DNA from: Maribacter stanieri
GTDB lineage: Bacteria > Bacteroidota > Bacteroidia > Flavobacteriales > Flavobacteriaceae
NCBI RefSeq assembly: GCF_900112245.1
Contig: NZ_FOYX01000001.1
Location: 186,001-250,000 of the forward strand
Reading direction: 5' to 3'
Length of the DNA: 64,000 nucleotides
Every line of letters starts with the position of its first letter. Positions within the stretch are counted from its first letter, which is position 1. A program made the translations under genes and the position numbers. Below are positions 37,262 through 46,808 of this stretch, one piece after another. Under the pieces are notes generated by a model. The model had not been told where the DNA came from. It saw only the letters and a program-made list of their open reading frames with translations, and searched no databases.

Positions 37262-39523
37262 TTATAAAATTTTAAATCTAAAGCCGCCATAAAACATTCT
37301 ACCCATTATTGGCGCATATACAATGGTAGTATCAAAATTTGGACCAAAAGGATTATCAGCGCCCAATACAGGATTAATTTGCTGTACATCCGAAAGGTTT
37401 TCACCACCCACATACACTTCAAATGAATTTGAGAATACTTTTGTCACTTGAGCATTCATTAGATTATATGTTGGGGAAAAAGCAGGTAATTGGTATTCCA
37501 CAGGGTTAGCACTTGTATCTGGCAACCGCGCTTCTCCAAAACTATGAAGGGTATAATCAAATTTCCATTGCGCACCATTATCCTTAGCCTCGGTCTCATA
37601 CCCTAAATTAATAAAAAATCGATGTTGTGCTTGTAATGGTTTCTGTAGATTGCCGCTTTTATAATCTGTAGATACATCATAAAACTTATACGATGTTCTA
37701 AAATTAAGACGGGTCAAAAGCTCATAATTTAATTCTACTTGAAAACTTTTAGCACTACTCTCTCCTTCCAAATTATAAAAAGAAACTTCTTGCGGATTTT
37801 CCCAATCTACCACAACCTGATTTTCAAAATCCGTGATGTAATAATCTAGTGAAATATCACCCTTTTTATTTAAAAAATTAAATCCTTGTAGAAAGCTAAC
37901 TCCATAATTCCATGCATCTTCTGGCTCTAAACCATACACGTCGCCACCCGAACCTGCAATATTAATTTGCCTAGCAGAGGCAAACAATTGCTGATTTTCG
38001 GCAAAAATATTTGCAGCTCTCTTTCCTCTACCAAATGATCCTCGAAGACTACCTCTTTCCCATGGGGTATATCTAATGTGAAATCTTGGTGTTACAAAAG
38101 TTCCCAATCGATTATGATTGTCTACACGTAGTCCGGCAGTTAAACTTACTTTTTCTAAATTTTCATAACTATACTCCAAAAAAGCACCTACAGACCTATC
38201 TTCCCTAGAATAATCATCAGTACTCACCACCTCATCATAACCGTCATATGCAAAAGAAATTCCGGTTTTAAACTTATTTCTTGTATCTCCTATTATAGAA
38301 TTAAACAGAAGGCTGGAATAAATGCTCTCATGGTTTATATCATACGTTCTAATACCAAAATAGGAATCTTGCTTATGCAGACTATAGGCTGACTGAAAAC
38401 CAAAACTTTGAAACGGAAGTTCTGGAAAAACATAGCCCAATTTCAATGAGGTATCAAATCTGCGGGTATTTATCTCACTACCCCACACTTCGGCTCCGCT
38501 CAGTGAACCACCATTATCAACTCTATCGGTATTAGGATTAAAATCTACTTGCCCTACCTGCTTCTCATCATTCAAAAAACGAACATTTAAGAAACTTACA
38601 AAACCTGTTTCAGGATTCTGATACTGCCAACGGTTCATCACATTTATTTGCTCCCCCAAAGGCGCATCTAAAAATCCGTCTTCATTATTATCTTCTTTTT
38701 GAGTTCTCGTATTTCCATGAATATACAATCCTGTACTCAATTTATCGGTCAGCTTTTTATTGAAATGTGTATTCAATTCATAACGCCCATTTTGATTGGC
38801 ATATCCATTTACAAAAACTGCATTATCGGTTAACGGCTTTACCAACTCGGTATTAATCTGACCTGATATACTTTCGTAACCATTCACCACACTACCAGCA
38901 CCTTTTGTAATCTGTATACTTTCTATCCAAGTACCTGGCGTAAATGTTAATCCATAGGCTTGAGATGCACCACGTACCATAGGAATGTTTTCTTGGGTAA
39001 TCAACAAATACGGACTCGTTAATCCTAACATTTGAATTTGCTTGGTTCCCGTTAATCCATCAGAAAGATTTACATCAATTGCCGGATTGGTTTCAAAACT
39101 TTCTGCCAAATTACAACAAGCCGCCTTTAACAACTCATCACTGTTTACCGTAATAACATTCTGCGGACTAAAATATGTTTTCTGTATAGCATCTCTTTCC
39201 TGCTGAACAACAACCTCATCTAATTCATTAGATGGCTTAAGAGTAACTCGTATTGTTTTTGGAGCGTTTATAGTCAGTGTATCCGATTCAAAACCAACAT
39301 AACTTATAATCAATCTATTAAATTCTTTCAGATATGGAATGGAAAATTTACCATCGAAATCTGTTACCACCCCAGTTTGCGAATCTTGCCAATAGACATT
39401 AGCTCCAGAAAGACTTAATGCATTAGATGCGTCAGAATCGAAAACAACACCTTCTACTTTTTCTTGAGAAAAACTAAAATAAGGCAACATGCTCAAAAGC
39501 AATACTACTATATATTTATTCAT
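37262..39523 (-). CDS. TonB-dependent outer-membrane receptor, metal-operon type
   Basis: A 753-residue outer-membrane receptor: signal peptide (1-19), a carboxypeptidase-regulatory-like domain (about 22-95), a plug and a 22-strand barrel ending in an aromatic-rich strand (GRMFYGGFRFKIL). The plug begins with LLKAACCNLAESFETNP, with adjacent Cys136-Cys137, a feature of a subgroup of Bacteroidota receptors. It lies between copA and the small HMA gene. The ligand is probably a metal or metallophore; whether it imports or recovers copper is unknown. Confidence 0.9.
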   Translation of the reverse strand: MNKYIVVLLLSMLPYFSFSQEKVEGVVFDSDASNALSLSGANVYWQDSQTGVVTDFDGKFSIPYLKEFNRLIISYVGFESDTLTINAPKTIRVTLKPSNELDEVVVQQERDAIQKTYFSPQNVITVNSDELLKAACCNLAESFETNPAIDVNLSDGLTGTKQIQMLGLTSPYLLITQENIPMVRGASQAYGLTFTPGTWIESIQITKGAGSVVNGYESISGQINTELVKPLTDNAVFVNGYANQNGRYELNTHFNKKLTDKLSTGLYIHGNTRTQKEDNNEDGFLDAPLGEQINVMNRWQYQNPETGFVSFLNVRFLNDEKQVGQVDFNPNTDRVDNGGSLSGAEVWGSEINTRRFDTSLKLGYVFPELPFQSFGFQSAYSLHKQDSYFGIRTYDINHESIYSSLLFNSIIGDTRNKFKTGISFAYDGYDEVVSTDDYSREDRSVGAFLEYSYENLEKVSLTAGLRVDNHNRLGTFVTPRFHIRYTPWERGSLRGSFGRGKRAANIFAENQQLFASARQINIAGSGGDVYGLEPEDAWNYGVSFLQGFNFLNKKGDISLDYYITDFENQVVVDWENPQEVSFYNLEGESSAKSFQVELNYELLTRLNFRTSYKFYDVSTDYKSGNLQKPLQAQHRFFINLGYETEAKDNGAQWKFDYTLHSFGEARLPDTSANPVEYQLPAFSPTYNLMNAQVTKVFSNSFEVYVGGENLSDVQQINPVLGADNPFGPNFDTTIVYAPIMGRMFYGGFRFKIL

Positions 39524-39544
39524 TTAATATTCAATTCAATTTGA

Positions 39545-42037
39545 TTAATCAATTTTTACCGTTCGCAATCGCAATGCATTGGCAATTACCGAAACAGAAC
39601 TAAAACTCATCGCTAAAGCCGCAATCATTGGAGAAAGCAATAATCCGAAAAATGGATATAGCACTCCCGCCGCAATTGGTATACCTACCGTATTATAAAT
39701 TAAGGCGAAAAATAAATTCTGTTTTATATTCTTCATAACCGCATTACTAAGGTTATATGCCTTTACAATTCCATGTAAATCTCCTTTTACCAAAGTAATT
39801 GCAGCACTTTCAATGGCGACATCGGTTCCCGTACCCATTGCAATACCAACATCGCTTTTTGCCAAAGCAGGCGCATCATTGATACCGTCTCCTGCAACAG
39901 CAACCTTTCTTCCTTCAGATTGTAAACGTTCAACCTCAGCCAATTTATCCTGTGGTAACATACCAGCCTTAAAATCTGCCAGACTTAATTGTTCCGCTAC
40001 CGCTTTTGCCGTATCATGATTATCTCCGGTAAGCATTATCACCGCAATACCGGCTTTCTGCAACTCTTCAATAGCTTTTTTGCTCGTCTCTTTAATTTTA
40101 TCTCCGATTACAACAAAACCAACTGCCTTATCACCAATAGCTAAGTAAGAAACTGTTTTTCCAAGTTTTTGATGAGAAACTACATCTGCCTTTAAACTAT
40201 CTAAAATGGATACTTGAGCTTCATTCATCATTTTCTCATTACCTAAGGCAATGAATTCCCCATTTATTTTACCAGTAACACCCATTCCTGTAACCGAATT
40301 AAAATCCTCAACTTTTAAAACATTAACATTATTTGCCTTGCCATACTTTACAGTTGCATCTGCCAACGGATGCTCACTTTGCTGATTTAATGAAACAATA
40401 TATTCTAGAACCTTATCTTGTTTAATCTCAGAAATACTACCCACCTTTTCTACGGATGGTTTTCCTTCCGTAATTGTACCAGTCTTATCTACAATTAGTG
40501 TGTCAATTTTATCCATTCGCTCTAAAGCTTCTGCATTCTTTATCAGCACGCCAGATTGCGCTCCTTTACCTACACCCACCATAACGGACATTGGCGTAGC
40601 CAAACCTAGGGCGCATGGACAAGCTATTATCAATACAGCAATAGCATTGACCAAAGCATATACATAAGCAGGTTCTGGACCAAAAATGACCCAAACAATA
40701 AAGGTGATTACAGAAATGAACACCACAGCAGGTACAAAATAACTAGAGATTTTATCTGCTAATTTTTGAATTGGTGCCTGACTACGACTAGCCTTGTTCA
40801 CCATGTCAATAATCTGGGAGAGCAACGTATCTGAACCAACCTTCTCAGCTATCATTACAAAAGAACTCTTACCATTAATTGTCCCAGAATTTACAGTATC
40901 ACCCTCTACTTTTTGTACCGGAACGGGCTCGCCCGTTATCATAGATTCATCTACCGTACTTTCGCCTTCATGCACGCTTCCATCAACAGGTATTTTATCC
41001 CCTGGTTTCACCCTAAGCAGATCTCCTTTTACTATGTTATCTATTGCAATTGTCTCCTCTTTCCCATCAACAATGCGAATCGCTTTATTTGGAGCTAGCT
41101 TAAGAAGTTCCTTTACCGCAGAATTAGTTTTACTATGTGCACGAGCCTCTAATAACTGCCCGAACAAGACTAGAGTCAATATAACCGTAGCTGCCTCAAA
41201 ATACACGTGAACCGTACCTTGATCCGTCTTAAACTGTGGAGGAAAAAAATCAGGGACCAAAATAGCAAATACACTAAATAACCACGCTACACCTGCTCCA
41301 ATACCAATCAACGTAAACATATTCAAGTTCCATGTTTTTACAGAACGATAAGCTCTCTCAAAAAACATCCAAGTTGCATAAAACCCAACAGGAATTGATA
41401 GTGCGAACTGCACCAAATTCCAGTTTCTTAAACTCAAAATATTATAAAGCGGATTATTAGGAATCATTTCAGACATTGCTATAATGAATATGGGCAATGT
41501 AAAACCTACCGCTATTTTAAACTTTTTTAAAAGCTTATTATAACTTTTCTCTTCAGCAGAAACATCAGCTTGCTTTGGTACTAAATCCATACCACAAATA
41601 GGGCAATCACCCGGTTCATCACGAACCACTTCAGGATGCATTGGGCACGTATACTCCTGACCTTTATGAACCGAGGCACTTGCCTCTTCTACCAAATCCA
41701 TACCACAAACCGGGCAATCGCCAGGCTCTGTATAGGTTTTATCTCCCTCGCAATGCATGGGGCAATAAAAAGTACCATTGCCTTTTTCTACTTTCTTGGG
41801 TTTCACTTCTTTGTGTTGATGCCCTCCTAATTCATGAATTGAATAATGACCACCATCTTCTTTCATGGCATTTTGCAAAGTAGCTAAAGTCAATTCTGAA
41901 TCCATATCTAAAGTAGCTTCAGCTTTTTCTAAATCTACAGAAGCACTGGTTACACCATCAATATTCGCCAATGTCTTTTCTACATGAGACCTACATCCAT
42001 TACAGGTCATGCCAACTATAGTATATGTATGTTTCAT
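39545..42037 (-). CDS. copA: Copper-translocating P1B-type ATPase
   Basis: An 830-residue ATPase. The N-terminal HMA domain has GMTCNGC (Cys12, Cys15). Two heavy-metal-binding domains of the CPMH..CP.CGMDL type follow (about 90-115 and 129-152). The membrane CPC motif is in [12 protein letters not shown], the phosphorylation site is DKTGTITEG, and the hinge is [10 protein letters not shown]. Eight membrane helices are expected. CPC with the HMA CxxC points to Cu(I) (or Ag) transport to the periplasm. It is the fifth gene of the operon, followed 21 bases later by the receptor. Confidence 0.95.
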   Translation of the reverse strand: MKHTYTIVGMTCNGCRSHVEKTLANIDGVTSASVDLEKAEATLDMDSELTLATLQNAMKEDGGHYSIHELGGHQHKEVKPKKVEKGNGTFYCPMHCEGDKTYTEPGDCPVCGMDLVEEASASVHKGQEYTCPMHPEVVRDEPGDCPICGMDLVPKQADVSAEEKSYNKLLKKFKIAVGFTLPIFIIAMSEMIPNNPLYNILSLRNWNLVQFALSIPVGFYATWMFFERAYRSVKTWNLNMFTLIGIGAGVAWLFSVFAILVPDFFPPQFKTDQGTVHVYFEAATVILTLVLFGQLLEARAHSKTNSAVKELLKLAPNKAIRIVDGKEETIAIDNIVKGDLLRVKPGDKIPVDGSVHEGESTVDESMITGEPVPVQKVEGDTVNSGTINGKSSFVMIAEKVGSDTLLSQIIDMVNKASRSQAPIQKLADKISSYFVPAVVFISVITFIVWVIFGPEPAYVYALVNAIAVLIIACPCALGLATPMSVMVGVGKGAQSGVLIKNAEALERMDKIDTLIVDKTGTITEGKPSVEKVGSISEIKQDKVLEYIVSLNQQSEHPLADATVKYGKANNVNVLKVEDFNSVTGMGVTGKINGEFIALGNEKMMNEAQVSILDSLKADVVSHQKLGKTVSYLAIGDKAVGFVVIGDKIKETSKKAIEELQKAGIAVIMLTGDNHDTAKAVAEQLSLADFKAGMLPQDKLAEVERLQSEGRKVAVAGDGINDAPALAKSDVGIAMGTGTDVAIESAAITLVKGDLHGIVKAYNLSNAVMKNIKQNLFFALIYNTVGIPIAAGVLYPFFGLLLSPMIAALAMSFSSVSVIANALRLRTVKID

Positions 42038-42096
42038 ACGTTTATTATAATTATTTTATAAATCCGAATACCTAATTAGATATCCTATTTGACCTT

Positions 42097-42930
42097 TTAA
42101 TCCTTCATAACAATGGGCTGTTTATCAAAAATATTAAGCTTGCCGTTTCTATAATTAATTATATACAGCATATCGTCTTTGATCATCATATCCGTTGGTT
42201 TTTCTATCTGGTCTTTTAACACCTGTAGCAACTCACCAGTCTTATTAAATACCAATACACGATTGTTTTCAAAATCTGTTACAAACACTTCATCAACCGA
42301 AACAAAAATCCCTGTTGCCGCATTCATCTTTTGATTTTGACCCATCATTTGAAGAAAACCGCCTTTTTTATCAAACACTTGTACTCGATTATTATAGGCA
42401 TCTGCTACCCAAATCTTATCCTTGGTAATCTGTACATCTGTAGGATAATAAAACTCCCCTTCTGCTTTTCCTTCTTTACCGAAAGAAATCCAGCTTTTGC
42501 CATCAAAATAGAGAATCCGATTATTGTAGAAATCTGCAATTGCCCGTTCATTTTCATAAACAGAAACTCCCGCAGGTGCATCTAATGAGTCTGAAACCTG
42601 CATTATGAACCTCCCTTTTTTATCAACAGTTTCAATAACATCTTTCCCATACTGAGGAATAAAAATTGTCTCCTTTATAGCATCAATATGCATTGGTCTG
42701 TCTAATGAATCTACAGTTTCCGTGATTTTGCCTTCTGTATCAATTTTCACCAAACGGTTGTGGTCGCCATCTGAAAGCCAAATAGCTCCATTTACCTGAG
42801 TTAACCCAATAGGATTCACGCCATCTAGTTGAATGGTTTTAGACAACACCCACTCTTTAGGAACAGTTGCTTTTTCTTTACAAGCAGACGCAAAGACTAA
42901 AACGATGAGTATACATATACTTTTTCTCAT
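42097..42930 (-). CDS. NHL-repeat-like lipoprotein in the metal operon
   Basis: A 277-residue lipoprotein with lipobox FASACKEK (Cys17). It has repeated propeller blades of the NHL type: VNGAIWLSDGDHNRLVKID, ENERAIADFYNNRILYFDG, KDKIWVADAYNNRVQVFDKKG and VDEVFVTDFENNRVLVFNKTG. Such propellers bind proteins or ligands. There is no cysteine pair beyond the lipidated one. Its start overlaps the stop of the double-HMA gene by one base, so it is tightly coupled. Role in the metal system unknown. Confidence 0.87.
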   Translation of the reverse strand: MRKSICILIVLVFASACKEKATVPKEWVLSKTIQLDGVNPIGLTQVNGAIWLSDGDHNRLVKIDTEGKITETVDSLDRPMHIDAIKETIFIPQYGKDVIETVDKKGRFIMQVSDSLDAPAGVSVYENERAIADFYNNRILYFDGKSWISFGKEGKAEGEFYYPTDVQITKDKIWVADAYNNRVQVFDKKGGFLQMMGQNQKMNAATGIFVSVDEVFVTDFENNRVLVFNKTGELLQVLKDQIEKPTDMMIKDDMLYIINYRNGKLNIFDKQPIVMKD

Positions 42931-43559
42931 TATTTGTAGCTTAAACGTTCGTACTTACAACATGCTGGTAGATTTCCATAATCGTCGGTATGTGCTTGAT
43001 GATTTTTGGTATCATGACCTGCAACCGCCACTTCTTTTTCAATTTTTTCAAGAGAAGTTAATTCCGAATCAAATGAAACGTTCATGATTTTTGTATCCTT
43101 ATCCCAAGAAACGGCGGATACACCTTGCACAGATTCTGCAGCTTTAGTTATTCTAGCCTCACACATAGCACAGTTACCGGATACCATTACGTTTTTACTT
43201 ACCGTGCCTTCAGACTTTTTAGTCATTTCGCTCGCAGATGATTCTTCAATTTCACCATTGGCACGTTCAACTTTTGCGGTAATTGGCGTGTAACCCGCTT
43301 TTTCAACTTGCTTCTCTACATCAACTAATGTTAATGCTTTTTCCGCTGGATAAGAAAAACTAAAGTCTCCTGTTTCAATATCTATTTTCACATTCTTAAT
43401 GCCTTTAAACTCTTTGAATTTCTTCTCAAGTCCATATGCACAAAACGGACAGCCTAGACCATCTACCTGCACCATAAACTTATCCTTACCATCTTGTGCA
43501 ACCGCACTAAAGACAACCATTAGCGTTAGTAACGCCGATATAATTATTGATTTTTTCAT
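42930..43559 (-). CDS. Exported protein with two HMA domains and C-terminal Cys-Cys
   Basis: A 209-residue secreted protein: signal peptide (1-21), first HMA with CPFC (Cys37, Cys40), a Ser/Glu/Lys linker (about 97-122), second HMA with CAMC (Cys130, Cys133), and a tail with GHDTK (181-185) and LPACCKYER (Cys200-Cys201). The second HMA plus tail is homologous to the 120-residue HMA protein of the same operon, so one arose from the other. It is a likely periplasmic soft-metal carrier. Confidence 0.9.
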   Translation of the reverse strand: MKKSIIISALLTLMVVFSAVAQDGKDKFMVQVDGLGCPFCAYGLEKKFKEFKGIKNVKIDIETGDFSFSYPAEKALTLVDVEKQVEKAGYTPITAKVERANGEIEESSASEMTKKSEGTVSKNVMVSGNCAMCEARITKAAESVQGVSAVSWDKDTKIMNVSFDSELTSLEKIEKEVAVAGHDTKNHQAHTDDYGNLPACCKYERLSYK

Positions 43560-43583
43560 TATTTTATGTTTTAAAAATTTTTA

Positions 43584-44354
43584 TTAAAATGAATATCTAG
43601 AACCTAAAAACAGGCTATAGTTTAATTTACGACCTGCTTCAATATCGTTTACCAAAGGCACCTGTACAGCTAAGTCGAACGTAACATTCTTTCTTGCATA
43701 CTGTATACCTTGTGCGTACAACAATTGATACCAATCACGCTCTACCAGCCATAAATTGGTATATTCAAAATACAGATTGATTTGTTTATTAGGATACTGT
43801 GGCTTTAGCAAAGGAAGACCAAAACCAATTTTATGGGTCAAAGCATCTAAACTACCATCGGGCACCCAATTATAGCCTAGTTCGTTAGAAATACCATATT
43901 TAAGCGATTCGTAACCTGCAACAATACCATAATACCCTGCATATTTGCCCGTACTTAAATCCATTACATCTAGTTCCCTACCAGTAGGCAATGTCTGAAG
44001 TGTTTTCGCAACCATTCTAAAGGTCTTGCCTGTACCATCTTTTCTAAAGAATTGATATTTACCCATTATTTTAATATCCGCTAAACTGCTACCACTTGGT
44101 CCGTTTTCGATATCATAATTTATATAAGGTAAATGTAGTGCCACCAAAGAATTAGAAGTTGGCAAATAATGTAGCATTACCGGAACATAGGTAAAATCAC
44201 CCCTTTCCGTATGCCGTATCTCTGTTAAGGTTTTTGCAGTAAAGCTACCGCCACCCAACATAATTGGTTTATCGGCAGTAATAGGAGGACCTTGTGCCTC
44301 ACAATATTGTATCCCAAATAGGATAATGGCTAAAAGCCAAGTAAAATTTTTCAT
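43584..44354 (-). CDS. Outer-membrane beta-barrel-like protein in the metal operon
   Basis: A 256-residue exported protein with a signal peptide (1-20). Alternating beta strands, aromatic girdles (NLYFEYTNLWLVERDWYQLL) and a terminal strand SLFLGSRYSF suggest a small outer-membrane barrel. I do not recognise a precise family. It is second in the operon, 24 bases before the double-HMA gene. It could be a channel or a metal-exposed porin. Confidence 0.8.
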   Translation of the reverse strand: MKNFTWLLAIILFGIQYCEAQGPPITADKPIMLGGGSFTAKTLTEIRHTERGDFTYVPVMLHYLPTSNSLVALHLPYINYDIENGPSGSSLADIKIMGKYQFFRKDGTGKTFRMVAKTLQTLPTGRELDVMDLSTGKYAGYYGIVAGYESLKYGISNELGYNWVPDGSLDALTHKIGFGLPLLKPQYPNKQINLYFEYTNLWLVERDWYQLLYAQGIQYARKNVTFDLAVQVPLVNDIEAGRKLNYSLFLGSRYSF

Positions 44355-44417
44355 TGAATATTAGATTTGATTAAAAAATGTGTGAACGCAAAAAAGCGAC
44401 GTATAACACGTTTTAAA

Positions 44418-44831
44418 TCAAATCAAAAAAACTTGGTGCAGTATGTTCAAATCCTCTGCCAATATAGGCGGCGGATAAGAATCAAAAACAATTACCTTAT
44501 CTGTAGACTCTTGAAATAAGTTTAAATAAGAAGTTGTAAAAGAAATTAAGAAGACTTGTTGAGAAAAATCTAAATTAAAAATGTCATGGTTTAAATCATC
44601 TTGACCTTGCATGGTAAAAGATTCATCATCACAACAATGTTTTATGAGTTGCGAAGAATCATCCAACAACGCCAAACCGGCATCCATACCACAATCTTTT
44701 GCAGCGTTGAACAAGGCAATATCCAATACCCGCCCCATACATAAATGTTTCTCTACCGTCCACGAAATGGTGGACAGCAACAATAGCAAAGCCATTGTTA
44801 TAGAAAAAAGTTTATGGAGTGAATTTTTCAT
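44418..44831 (-). CDS. HYC_CC_PP family cysteine protein
   Basis: A 137-residue protein: N-terminal membrane segment (8-25), then the family pattern EKHLCMGRVLDIALF (Cys31), CGMD (Cys47) and HCCDDE (Cys66-Cys67). The family is named for H-Y-C and C-C motifs and is seen in Bacteroidetes next to metal transport genes; function unknown. A membrane-anchored or exported cysteine cluster would suit metal binding. It is first in the operon, behind a -7 box (44837-44844) and a palindrome (44855-44876). Confidence 0.85.
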   Translation of the reverse strand: MKNSLHKLFSITMALLLLLSTISWTVEKHLCMGRVLDIALFNAAKDCGMDAGLALLDDSSQLIKHCCDDESFTMQGQDDLNHDIFNLDFSQQVFLISFTTSYLNLFQESTDKVIVFDSYPPPILAEDLNILHQVFLI

Positions 44832-44836
44832 TATTA

Positions 44837-44844
44837 CAAAATTA
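44837..44844 (-). promoter_or_regulatory. -7 box of the metal operon (TAATTTTG)
   Basis: A full TAnnTTTG match on the minus strand ending five bases before the ATG of the HYC_CC_PP gene, so the leader would be very short or absent. No TTG -33 element is visible; the palindrome lies there instead. Confidence 0.4.
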
Positions 44845-44854
44845 CAAAAAAATC

Positions 44855-44876
44855 GATATTTAAAATCCTAAATATC
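44855..44876. promoter_or_regulatory. Palindrome GATATTTA-N6-TAAATATC (candidate operator)
   Basis: Perfect inverted repeat with 8-base arms and a 6-base spacer, 24 bases upstream of the first metal-operon gene, overlapping the expected -15 to -33 zone. The position suits a repressor. No regulator gene is adjacent. Confidence 0.45.
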
Positions 44877-45045
44877 ATTTCTTTAACGAAACATTGGCGC
44901 GATTAACTATAATTCTCTCATACTTGTTTAAAAAACAGGATTCTTAGTATACGATTATTGTTGTTTTCAAGTTAAAGGAGTAACACATTTTAACAGTTAA
45001 CTATCATTAACCATTTTAAACACTAATTATTAAATTTAAAAAAAC

Positions 45046-46146
45046 ATGAAAAAACATTTAAAATACACGTTTCTAATATGTACTATCGCTCTTTTTATAG
45101 GTGGTTGTAGCTCTGACGACGGTTCAGTTTTTGACACACCAATTCCTGACAATACAGGTGGAGAAGATGGTGGTGATGAAACAGAGGAGCCCGAAGTAGC
45201 TACCATAGTTTTTAACGAAGCTGTTCCTTCTTCAAATATTACAACAGCCTCTGCAAGCGGAGAAGCAGGTACAACCGTTACTGGTAGAGTTATTTTTACA
45301 TCAGACGCTACTACCCAACGTAGAATGTACATTACTCAAAATTATTTAGGACAAGGAGAAATGCCTTTTAGTTCTTTTGATTTGGTAAGTGATGATTTAA
45401 CTAAAGCTTTAAAAGCTGATGGTTCTATTGATTTAGATGGTGCTACAAAAAAAGAAATTGATTTCTCTTTCCCACTTCCAGTTCCAGATATCGATAACGG
45501 AGAAATCGTTTACACTTTTTGGACTACAACCGGTAAAGGCGACTTTAGAGATGTCACTAAAAGATTAGCTCTTGGAGCTGGTCAAATAACAGTAACAGTT
45601 GGTACAGGTACTAACCCTGCTGCTGCAGTTAGAGAATTTACAGACATTAAATTATTTGCTCCAGCACAAGATGGAACAACAGAATCTTTCTTTTCCCTAT
45701 TGAACGAAACCGTTTATAGAATTAATGTGGGACCTGAATTTAGAGCATTCTGGGATTTTGGTTACTATTATGGTGCTTCTGGTGATTCAGCCGGTGACAA
45801 TGCTTCTTTTGCTTCTACCGAACAATATGATGCATCTTTTGGATTTGCTGTAGATGGACTTGAGCCTGGCGCAGACGAAGAAAACTCTGAAACAGAAACA
45901 TTGAATCAAATGTTCTTTGCTAGCTCAACAACAATAGACGCTGCTGCATTTGACGCAATCACTTTAAATGGTGAATTAAATTTTATTGCTAGCTCTGATG
46001 CTCAAAAAATTACAAATCTAAGCGTTGGAGATGTAGTAGAGTTCGTTGACAACTACGGTAAAAAAGGTTTAATAAAAATTACTGCCATTGAACCAGGTTT
46101 TAATAATAATGATTTTATTGAATTTGACGTTAAAATTCAACCATAA
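45046..46146 (+). CDS. Bacteroidota lipoprotein of unknown function
   Basis: A 366-residue lipoprotein with lipobox FIGGCSSDD (about Cys21). An acidic linker rich in Gly, Asp and Glu (25-50) follows, then two or three beta-rich domains: about 50-185 (ATIVFNEAVPSSN ... GQITVTVG) and about 195-366. It contains no cysteine beyond the lipidated one. I do not recognise a family; the layout (SSDD linker) is common for surface lipoproteins. It is divergent from the metal operon and has its own terminator (46171-46204). Surface exposure is inferred. Confidence 0.78.
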   Translation: MKKHLKYTFLICTIALFIGGCSSDDGSVFDTPIPDNTGGEDGGDETEEPEVATIVFNEAVPSSNITTASASGEAGTTVTGRVIFTSDATTQRRMYITQNYLGQGEMPFSSFDLVSDDLTKALKADGSIDLDGATKKEIDFSFPLPVPDIDNGEIVYTFWTTTGKGDFRDVTKRLALGAGQITVTVGTGTNPAAAVREFTDIKLFAPAQDGTTESFFSLLNETVYRINVGPEFRAFWDFGYYYGASGDSAGDNASFASTEQYDASFGFAVDGLEPGADEENSETETLNQMFFASSTTIDAAAFDAITLNGELNFIASSDAQKITNLSVGDVVEFVDNYGKKGLIKITAIEPGFNNNDFIEFDVKIQP

Positions 46147-46170
46147 GTTCAACAAACAATATTGAATTTT

Positions 46171-46204
46171 AAAAAGAGGATGTTTTAAAAACATCCTCTT
46201 TTTT
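46171..46204 (+). terminator. Terminator of the unknown lipoprotein gene
   Basis: A stem of 14 pairs centred at 46187 with a five-base loop, followed by a T run. It lies 25 bases past the lipoprotein stop. Confidence 0.85.
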
Positions 46205-46246
46205 ATTTTTATAAGATTGATAACACTACCAAATATGAACAATTCT

Positions 46247-46254
46247 TACTTTTG
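46247..46254 (+). promoter_or_regulatory. -7 box (TACTTTTG) of the GAF gene
   Basis: A full TAnnTTTG match 12 bases before the ATG at 46267. The nearest TTG (46217-46219) is 27 bases upstream, longer than usual. It excludes the longer TTG-started frame, which begins inside the box. Confidence 0.5.
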
Positions 46255-46266
46255 CAAAAAAAAGTT

Positions 46267-46716
46267 ATGTTAGAAGCACTTCGTCCACAAGTAAGTTCTA
46301 TTATAGATTCAAACAACACTGCAGATGCCAAAATGCAAGAGATTTGTGAGCTTTTAAAAGCCGAAGTACCTCATTACGACTGGGTAGGGTTTTATTTTAA
46401 GAATGGTGACAAGCGTGAGCTAAAACTAGGTCAGTACGCAGGTGCACCAACAGATCATACCATTATTCCGTTCGGAAAAGGTATTTGTGGTCAAGTAGCA
46501 GAAAGCAACGAAAATTTTGTTGTGCCAGATGTTCAGGCTCAAGACAATTATATTGCATGTAGTATTACCGTTAAAGCAGAAATTGTAGTTCCGTTGTTTG
46601 TAAACGGCGAAAACATTGGTCAAATAGACATAGATTCTAATACACCAGACCCATTTACCAAGGCAGATGAGAGCTTTTTAGAATTCGTAAATTTTGAAGT
46701 AGCCAAAATTCTTTAA
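46267..46716 (+). CDS. GAF-domain protein, free methionine-R-sulfoxide reductase-like
   Basis: A 149-residue single GAF domain. Motifs DWVGFYF (38-44), GICGQVA (72-78, Cys74), VVPDVQ (85-90), IACS (96-99, Cys98) and EIVVPL (105-110) match free methionine-(R)-sulfoxide reductase (fRMsr). The enzyme normally uses three cysteines; the first (in KVCC) is replaced here by GAPTDH, while the GICG and IAC cysteines remain. It could still reduce free Met-R-O with two cysteines, or act as a sensor. The start at 46267 was chosen because the promoter box overlaps the longer frame. msrB and msrA lie 8 kb away. Confidence 0.88.
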   Translation: MLEALRPQVSSIIDSNNTADAKMQEICELLKAEVPHYDWVGFYFKNGDKRELKLGQYAGAPTDHTIIPFGKGICGQVAESNENFVVPDVQAQDNYIACSITVKAEIVVPLFVNGENIGQIDIDSNTPDPFTKADESFLEFVNFEVAKIL

Positions 46717-46749
46717 AACTTTAGGCTTTTTGTTGATAAACTTGCTCAT

Positions 46750-46776
46750 TTGGTAGCTGCAAAAAAATTACTTTTG
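46750..46776 (+). promoter_or_regulatory. Promoter of purH (TTG, 16-nt spacer, TACTTTTG)
   Basis: TTG at 46750-46752 and TACTTTTG at 46769-46776, 33 bases before the purH ATG. A second TTG at 46742-46744 gives a 24-base spacer; either could serve as -33. Confidence 0.5.
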
Positions 46777-46808
46777 CTTGCTTATTAAAAACATTTAAGC
46801 ATCATACA

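Noticed and set aside
40794-41210. Antisense frame over copA
   Set aside because: Composition follows the codon pattern of copA; no signals of its own.
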